Under the pieces are notes generated by a model. The model searched no databases. It saw only the letters and a program-made list of their open reading frames with translations, and was not told the DNA's origin. Shown here piece after piece: positions 60,122 to 64,000 of a stretch of 64,000 bases of DNA. Made by a program: the position numbers and the translations under genes. Position 1 is the stretch's first letter, and every line of letters starts with the position of its first letter. Origin of the DNA: Mycobacterium sp. PSTR-4-N (GTDB lineage: Bacteria > Actinomycetota > Actinomycetes > Mycobacteriales > Mycobacteriaceae); assembly GCF_022348085.1 (NCBI RefSeq), contig NZ_JAKRFN010000028.1:1-64000 (forward strand), written 5' to 3'.

Positions 60122-61210
60122 TCAGTCGAGTGCGAACCGTCCGGCGAATCCACGCAGGGGCAGGTCGGCGCTGGTCAGGATGCCCGGGGGAGCGGCGACG
60201 ACGGCTGTGATGGCGTTGAGCGCGGGCATCCCGGTCACCGTCATGCCGATGGACGCGAAGTTGGCGGGGTCGGACAGGTCGACGCCCGGCTTGGGGAAGA
60301 TCATGTGTTTGTTGTAGATACACGGATCACCCTTGATCTGAGTGATGTAGCAGCCCTTGATGTCCCAACTCGGGTCGGTGTGCGGTGTCATCTGCCATTC
60401 GAGATGCGTTTCGATGCGCGGGATTCCGTCGACCGTTCCGATGTAGGAGATGTAGCTGCCGCCCACCGAACCCTTCGGTAATCGGTACCACCCCAGATCG
60501 ACGTCTTCGGTGCACGCTCCCAATTCGAACTCGAATCTGACCTCGTCGAGTTCCAGCCCGAAGCAGTCGGCCATCATGTAGACCGAGTCGGCGAACACCT
60601 CCGTGTACTTGCGCAGCTTGCCCGGGATGCTCGGATCGTCGACGGGTAGGCCGTAGCCCACCTCGATCCACGTCTCCTTGCTGTGATGGCATGACACGTC
60701 GACGGATTCGAGCGTGACGATGTTCTCGATCTCGGCCACATCGGCCGAGGCCACGACGCCGAGGATCTGGTTGAGGCCGGGGTTCATGCCGGTGCCGTAG
60801 AACGTCGATCCGCCCGCGCGACACGCTTCGGCGAGCAGGTCGGTCACCTTCTTGCCGGAGTGGTGGGGATGGTTGGTGTCGCGGTGATACCCGGTGATCC
60901 AATCCGCGGTGGTGACGATGTCGATGCCGGCCTCCAGCACCTGCACATAGAGATCCTCGTCGGGGAACACACCGTGGAAGGTCACGACATCCGGTGCGGC
61001 AGCGATGATCTCGTCGACCGTGCCGGTGGCGATGACGCCGTTGGGCGCCAACCCGGCGAGCTGACCGACGTCCTTGCCCACCTTCTCGGGCGAGTAGCAG
61101 TGCACGCCGATCAGTTCGAGATCCGGTTGGGTCGCGATGCGCTTGATCATTTCGGAGCCCACGTTGCCGGTGGCGACCTGGAAGACGCGTATCGGGGTGC
61201 TGTTCGTCAT
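60122..61210 (-). CDS. DapB-like NAD(P)H-dependent dehydrogenase
   Basis: A 362-residue protein with a dihydrodipicolinate reductase-like Rossmann domain (VFQVATGNVGSEMIKRIATQ, residues 9-28) and a C-terminal domain as in 2,4-diaminopentanoate or amine dehydrogenase-like proteins: FYGTGMNPGLNQILGVV, TLESVDVSCHHSKETW and VGGSYISYIGTVDGIPR. Substrate unknown. It starts 8 bp after the Rieske oxygenase gene and is probably in the same transcript. Confidence 0.78.
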   Translation of the reverse strand: MTNSTPIRVFQVATGNVGSEMIKRIATQPDLELIGVHCYSPEKVGKDVGQLAGLAPNGVIATGTVDEIIAAAPDVVTFHGVFPDEDLYVQVLEAGIDIVTTADWITGYHRDTNHPHHSGKKVTDLLAEACRAGGSTFYGTGMNPGLNQILGVVASADVAEIENIVTLESVDVSCHHSKETWIEVGYGLPVDDPSIPGKLRKYTEVFADSVYMMADCFGLELDEVRFEFELGACTEDVDLGWYRLPKGSVGGSYISYIGTVDGIPRIETHLEWQMTPHTDPSWDIKGCYITQIKGDPCIYNKHMIFPKPGVDLSDPANFASIGMTVTGMPALNAITAVVAAPPGILTSADLPLRGFAGRFALD

Positions 61211-61218
61211 CTGCTGGT

Positions 61219-62250
61219 TCAGTCCTTCTGTCGAGCCGCGTTGACCTCGGCGGCGCTGCCGCCGATGCCGTCTGGGTAGAACTGGCGCGCCCACTCCCGG
61301 ATCGCGGTGAAGCCCCGCATCTCCGAGGTGGCCAAAGCGGGTGGGTCCGAGTACCTCTGGTGCGACCAGATGTGGATGTCCTGCCTGAACTGGCGGATCA
61401 CCTCGTTGCCGAACTGTTCGGCCTTCACACGCGCCTTCTCGGGATCGCGGGGCGGCCGCTTCGGCTTGCCGATGTAGGTCATGAAGCGGACGTCGGACGT
61501 GCGATCGTCGACCGGGGTGATGCAGGAGATCGTCCGGTTGTCGATCATGCCCCAGCTCTTGGTCACCGCGATGCCGAGGCCGCCGTTGATGGCTTGCACG
61601 CCGCTGGTGACGTCGTCGATCGTCTGCTGCTCGTCTCCGTCGAAGGTGATCGTGAAATCGACGTAGGACACCGGTTGGTCGAAATCGTGCCGCGTGAACA
61701 CAGGATTGATCGGTGTCTCGTGGACGTAACGGAAGTGCTCGACGTCGACGCCGTTCTCGAGCACGTACTGCGGATGCATCTCGAGCCCTTGCTCGAACAG
61801 TCGCTGCTGGGGGTAGTAGTCGTCGACGCTGGAACCGTCGCCGAAGCTGTCGAACACATCGGGCGCTGCGAAAAACGGCTCACGGCCCGATGTGTCGTGC
61901 CAGATGTAGACGGAGGCATTGCGTTCCACCACCGGGAACGACGGAATCCGGCGACCCCGGTTCGGCCGCTTCTCATACGGGATGCAGACGTTGCGGCCCT
62001 CGGTGTTCCACTGCCACCCGTGGAAGGGGCACTGGATCACCTCGCCGATCACGCGGCCGCCGAAGCCCAGATGTGCGCCGAGGTGCTCGCAGTACGCGTG
62101 CATCACCGACACCTCGCCGGCTTCGGTGCGCCACGCGATGAGGTCCTGGCCGAAGTAGTGCATGCGGTGGACGTCTCCGATGCCGATCTCGTCGGACCAC
62201 GCCACCTGGAACCATCCGGTCGGTGTCATCGACAACGGCGGCTTCGCCAC
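61219..62250 (-). CDS. Rieske oxygenase (KshA-like)
   Basis: A 343-residue Rieske non-heme iron oxygenase. Rieske cluster: C54-x-H56 (YCEHLGAH) and C74-x2-H77 (CPFHGWQW). Mononuclear iron: H172 and H177 in VEHFRYVHET with upstream D169. KshA-like steroid hydroxylases share this length and fold, but the substrate is unproven. The reductase component is not adjacent. GTG 62250 follows a GGAAGGGG; ATG 62229 is an alternative. Confidence 0.87.
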   Translation of the reverse strand: MAKPPLSMTPTGWFQVAWSDEIGIGDVHRMHYFGQDLIAWRTEAGEVSVMHAYCEHLGAHLGFGGRVIGEVIQCPFHGWQWNTEGRNVCIPYEKRPNRGRRIPSFPVVERNASVYIWHDTSGREPFFAAPDVFDSFGDGSSVDDYYPQQRLFEQGLEMHPQYVLENGVDVEHFRYVHETPINPVFTRHDFDQPVSYVDFTITFDGDEQQTIDDVTSGVQAINGGLGIAVTKSWGMIDNRTISCITPVDDRTSDVRFMTYIGKPKRPPRDPEKARVKAEQFGNEVIRQFRQDIHIWSHQRYSDPPALATSEMRGFTAIREWARQFYPDGIGGSAAEVNAARQKD

Positions 62251-62280
62251 AGCGATCCCCTTCCAGTACCGAGGATGACT

Positions 62281-62297
62281 CTATGAAAGCTTCATAG
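62281..62297. promoter_or_regulatory. operator between the Rieske and TetR genes
   Basis: CTATGAA (62281-62287) and TTCATAG (62291-62297) around AGC, a perfect 7-bp inverted repeat in the divergent gap, framed further out by ACTCT and AGAGT. Located 31 nt from the Rieske start. Strong TetR operator candidate. Confidence 0.65.
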
Positions 62298-62339
62298 AAG
62301 AGTCAATGATTCTCGGTGATCCGGGGCTAGGATGGGCCG

Positions 62340-62972
62340 GTGCCGCAACCGGACAGCGCCGGCCGCACGGCGAACAGGCGCGGAATTGCCACGCGCCGAG
62401 CGTTGTTGAGCGCGGCCGTGGACGCGCTGGCCACCGGTGACCCCGCCGCGGTGTCGGCGAATCGGGTCGCGAAAGCCATCGGGGTCACGTGGGGAACCAT
62501 CCAGTATCAGTTCGGTGACGCCGACGGTTTCTGGGCCGCGGTACTGCACCACACCGCGGAACGACGCGGTGACGTCGTCACCGCGTCGGAGACGGGGGCC
62601 TCCCTCCGCGACCGCGTCGCAGCGATCGTCGACACGCTCTACGACGGTCTGGAAGCGCCCGACTCGCGCGCCATCGAGAATCTACGGGCGGCGCTTCCTC
62701 GGGACCCGGCCGAGCTCGATCGGCTCTACCCCGCCACCGCTGCAGAGTTGCGCTCCTGGGGGCAGAGTTGGAACGACTTGTGCCAGAGAGCGTTTGCTGA
62801 TCTCCGTGTCGATCCGCACCGCGTGCACAAGGTGGCGGTCTTCATCCCCGGTGCCATGCGGGGCCTGGTGTCGGAGAAGCAACTCGGGAGCTTCAACGAT
62901 CTCGACGTCGCGCGAGATGGCCTCACCAGCGCCATCGTGGCCTACCTCGCAGGATCGGACACACCGGGCTGA
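62340..62972 (+). CDS. TetR-family regulator of the Rieske operon
   Basis: A 210-residue TetR protein with HTH SANRVAKAIGVTWGTIQYQF (about 39-58) and GDADGFWAAVL. GTG 62340. Divergent from the Rieske oxygenase gene, with the CTATGAA palindrome in between. Three bp from the convergent epimerase gene. Confidence 0.86.
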   Translation: MPQPDSAGRTANRRGIATRRALLSAAVDALATGDPAAVSANRVAKAIGVTWGTIQYQFGDADGFWAAVLHHTAERRGDVVTASETGASLRDRVAAIVDTLYDGLEAPDSRAIENLRAALPRDPAELDRLYPATAAELRSWGQSWNDLCQRAFADLRVDPHRVHKVAVFIPGAMRGLVSEKQLGSFNDLDVARDGLTSAIVAYLAGSDTPG

Positions 62973-62975
62973 GCA

Positions 62976-64000
62976 TCAGTCGGGCGAGGCGTCACCGATC
63001 GTGCGGCTGATGACGGCCCACGGATCGGCGTATTCCCCCGGTCGACCGTAGTAGGCCGATCGGCGAGCCAGGAGCACACGGACGACGGGGGCCACCAGGC
63101 GCAGGAGGTGCCGTGTGGGGCCGGCGTTTCGGCGGGCCTCGGCGAGCATGTCCTCCCACGTGTGGTGCTGGAAACCGAGGGCCTGTTGGGCGCGGGAGGT
63201 GTCCATCCAGTCGGTGACGAACCAGTCGTCGTCGCGCTCGGGGTTCCCTCTGCGTCCCTGCGGGAGACCGCCGACGAGGCCGCGGGCGGCGGCCAGGGCA
63301 GCCCCGACCTCCCCTTGCACCCGGCGATGCGAGTCGTCGCCGGCGATGAGCAGGATCTCGCCGACGACGTCGGCGGTGGTGGCGGCGGCGAACGCCCAGG
63401 CGACGTCGCGGACGTCGACGGTGTGTATGCGGCCGTCGACGGGCAGGCAGCTCTCGAAGTAGAGCGCGTCGGCGCTGAAGGGGATGGCGCCGGGGTCGAC
63501 ACTGAGGACACCGCCCAGCCGCAGAACCACCCAATCCAGGCTGGAGGCTCGCACGATCGACTCCGCCTCGGCTTTGTGGGCGCTGTAGAGGTCGGCATGA
63601 CGCATCGGCATGTCCGCCGTCACCGGTCCGTCCGCTCGATGCGGGTTGCGCGAGCCGTAGACCGCGTTGCTGGATGCCTGCACGAATCGCGGTGGCGCCG
63701 GCAGAGATTCAGCGATCTCGACCAGGGCGCGCGTGGCGTCGACATTGACCCGCCGGGCCAGCGTCCTGTTGCGGTAGATGCCCGGCGGGATGATCGCCGC
63801 CAGGTGGATGATGACCTCCGGCGCCACCTCGGCGACGACGCGCGCCGTCTGATGTCGATCCGTCAGGTCGACCCATACCGCGCTCACGTTGTCGGGCAGG
63901 CTCGCCGCAGACCCGCGGTTTGTCGGGGTGTCGAGGTCGGCGACCACGACCGTGCGGCCCAGTTCCGCGAGCCGGCTCACCGTCGCCGTTCCCACCAGAC
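62976..64000 (-). CDS. NAD-dependent epimerase/dehydratase (5' end outside the window)
   Basis: At least 341 residues; the frame runs off the window edge with ...LVGTATVSRLAELG, the end of a Rossmann glycine loop, so only the first few residues are missing. Features: IIHLAAIIPPGIYRNRTLAR, ASSNAVYGSRNP, DLYSAHKAEAESIV with catalytic Tyr/Lys and QALGFQHHTWEDMLAEARR. Extended SDR; possibly works with the DapB-like and Rieske products, but no proof. Confidence 0.8.
   Translation of the reverse strand, partial: LVGTATVSRLAELGRTVVVADLDTPTNRGSAASLPDNVSAVWVDLTDRHQTARVVAEVAPEVIIHLAAIIPPGIYRNRTLARRVNVDATRALVEIAESLPAPPRFVQASSNAVYGSRNPHRADGPVTADMPMRHADLYSAHKAEAESIVRASSLDWVVLRLGGVLSVDPGAIPFSADALYFESCLPVDGRIHTVDVRDVAWAFAAATTADVVGEILLIAGDDSHRRVQGEVGAALAAARGLVGGLPQGRRGNPERDDDWFVTDWMDTSRAQQALGFQHHTWEDMLAEARRNAGPTRHLLRLVAPVVRVLLARRSAYYGRPGEYADPWAVISRTIGDASPD

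Overview
The window is 64 kb of high-GC actinobacterial DNA, most likely from a free-living, fast-growing mycobacterium (Mycolicibacterium type). The evidence is gene content: an aac(2')-I acetyltransferase, a HemD/winged-helix fusion protein and a FecB2-like lipoprotein in the order I recall from the M. tuberculosis Rv0259c-Rv0265c region, an MmpL remnant, a LysG/LysE pair, an intact cobF, a mycobacterial-type cutinase, and a DosR-like box in front of a seven-iron ferredoxin. All family and synteny statements are from memory and reading; no search was run. I saw no tRNA, rRNA, insertion sequence, CRISPR array or phage module.

Layout. 1-8.5 kb: ferredoxin with a DosR-like box, then a mostly minus-strand conserved block (chelatase, HemD fusion, aac(2')-I, pxpC/pxpB, YhhQ, FecB2-like lipoprotein, TetR, LysE) with one plus-strand EamA exporter. 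8.5-13.1 kb: a decayed zone holding an RsbU-like phosphatase pseudogene, a zinc-binding small protein, a GAF-ANTAR protein, and a TetR and an MmpL gene that have both lost their 5' ends at one junction. 13.1-22 kb: a small oxidative island with hydrolase, flavin reductase plus flavin monooxygenase, SRPBCC protein, SDR, two NmrA-like paralogues and two TetR regulators with visible operators. 22-30.6 kb: a minus-strand ring-cleavage-type cluster (P450, PucR-type regulator, FAH-family hydrolase, VOC dioxygenase, FAD monooxygenase, AceE-like ThDP enzyme). 30.8-43.7 kb: a GNAT gene, then two divergent, tightly coupled operons: substrate-binding lipoprotein, intracellular Asp-box (sialidase-fold) protein, SDR, four-carbon acid sugar kinase, PdxA2 dehydrogenase and DeoR regulator on the minus strand; two permeases, two ATPases, aldo-keto reductase and HpcH/HpaI aldolase on the plus strand. 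43.7-53.4 kb: envelope and housekeeping genes (epimerase, two YihY proteins, SPL-like radical SAM, small stress-type membrane proteins, DUF5718, cutinase, FMO, LysG). 53.4-59.5 kb: cobalamin genes cobF-cobQ-cobK-cobU facing bluB and cobM, then an MFS exporter with its divergent TetR. 60.1-64 kb: DapB-like dehydrogenase and Rieske oxygenase with a divergent TetR and palindromic operator, then a truncated epimerase gene.

How the genes work together. The most notable system is the 31.6-43.7 kb pair of operons. It looks like a self-contained import and catabolic unit: an ABC importer brings in a glyco-conjugate or sugar acid, the sialidase-fold protein and the two oxidoreductases convert it to a four-carbon acid, the kinase and PdxA2 would turn D-threonate or D-erythronate type acids into dihydroxyacetone phosphate and CO2, and the aldolase handles a 2-keto acid. 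The shared promoter gap carries TGCGCA-rich repeats that are good candidates for the DeoR operator. The substrate is unknown. The 22-30.6 kb cluster is also unusual because a lone AceE-like enzyme sits in an apparent aromatic-ring pathway without E2 or E3 partners.

Regulation is unusually readable: at least five regulator genes lie next to perfect or near-perfect inverted repeats, listed individually.
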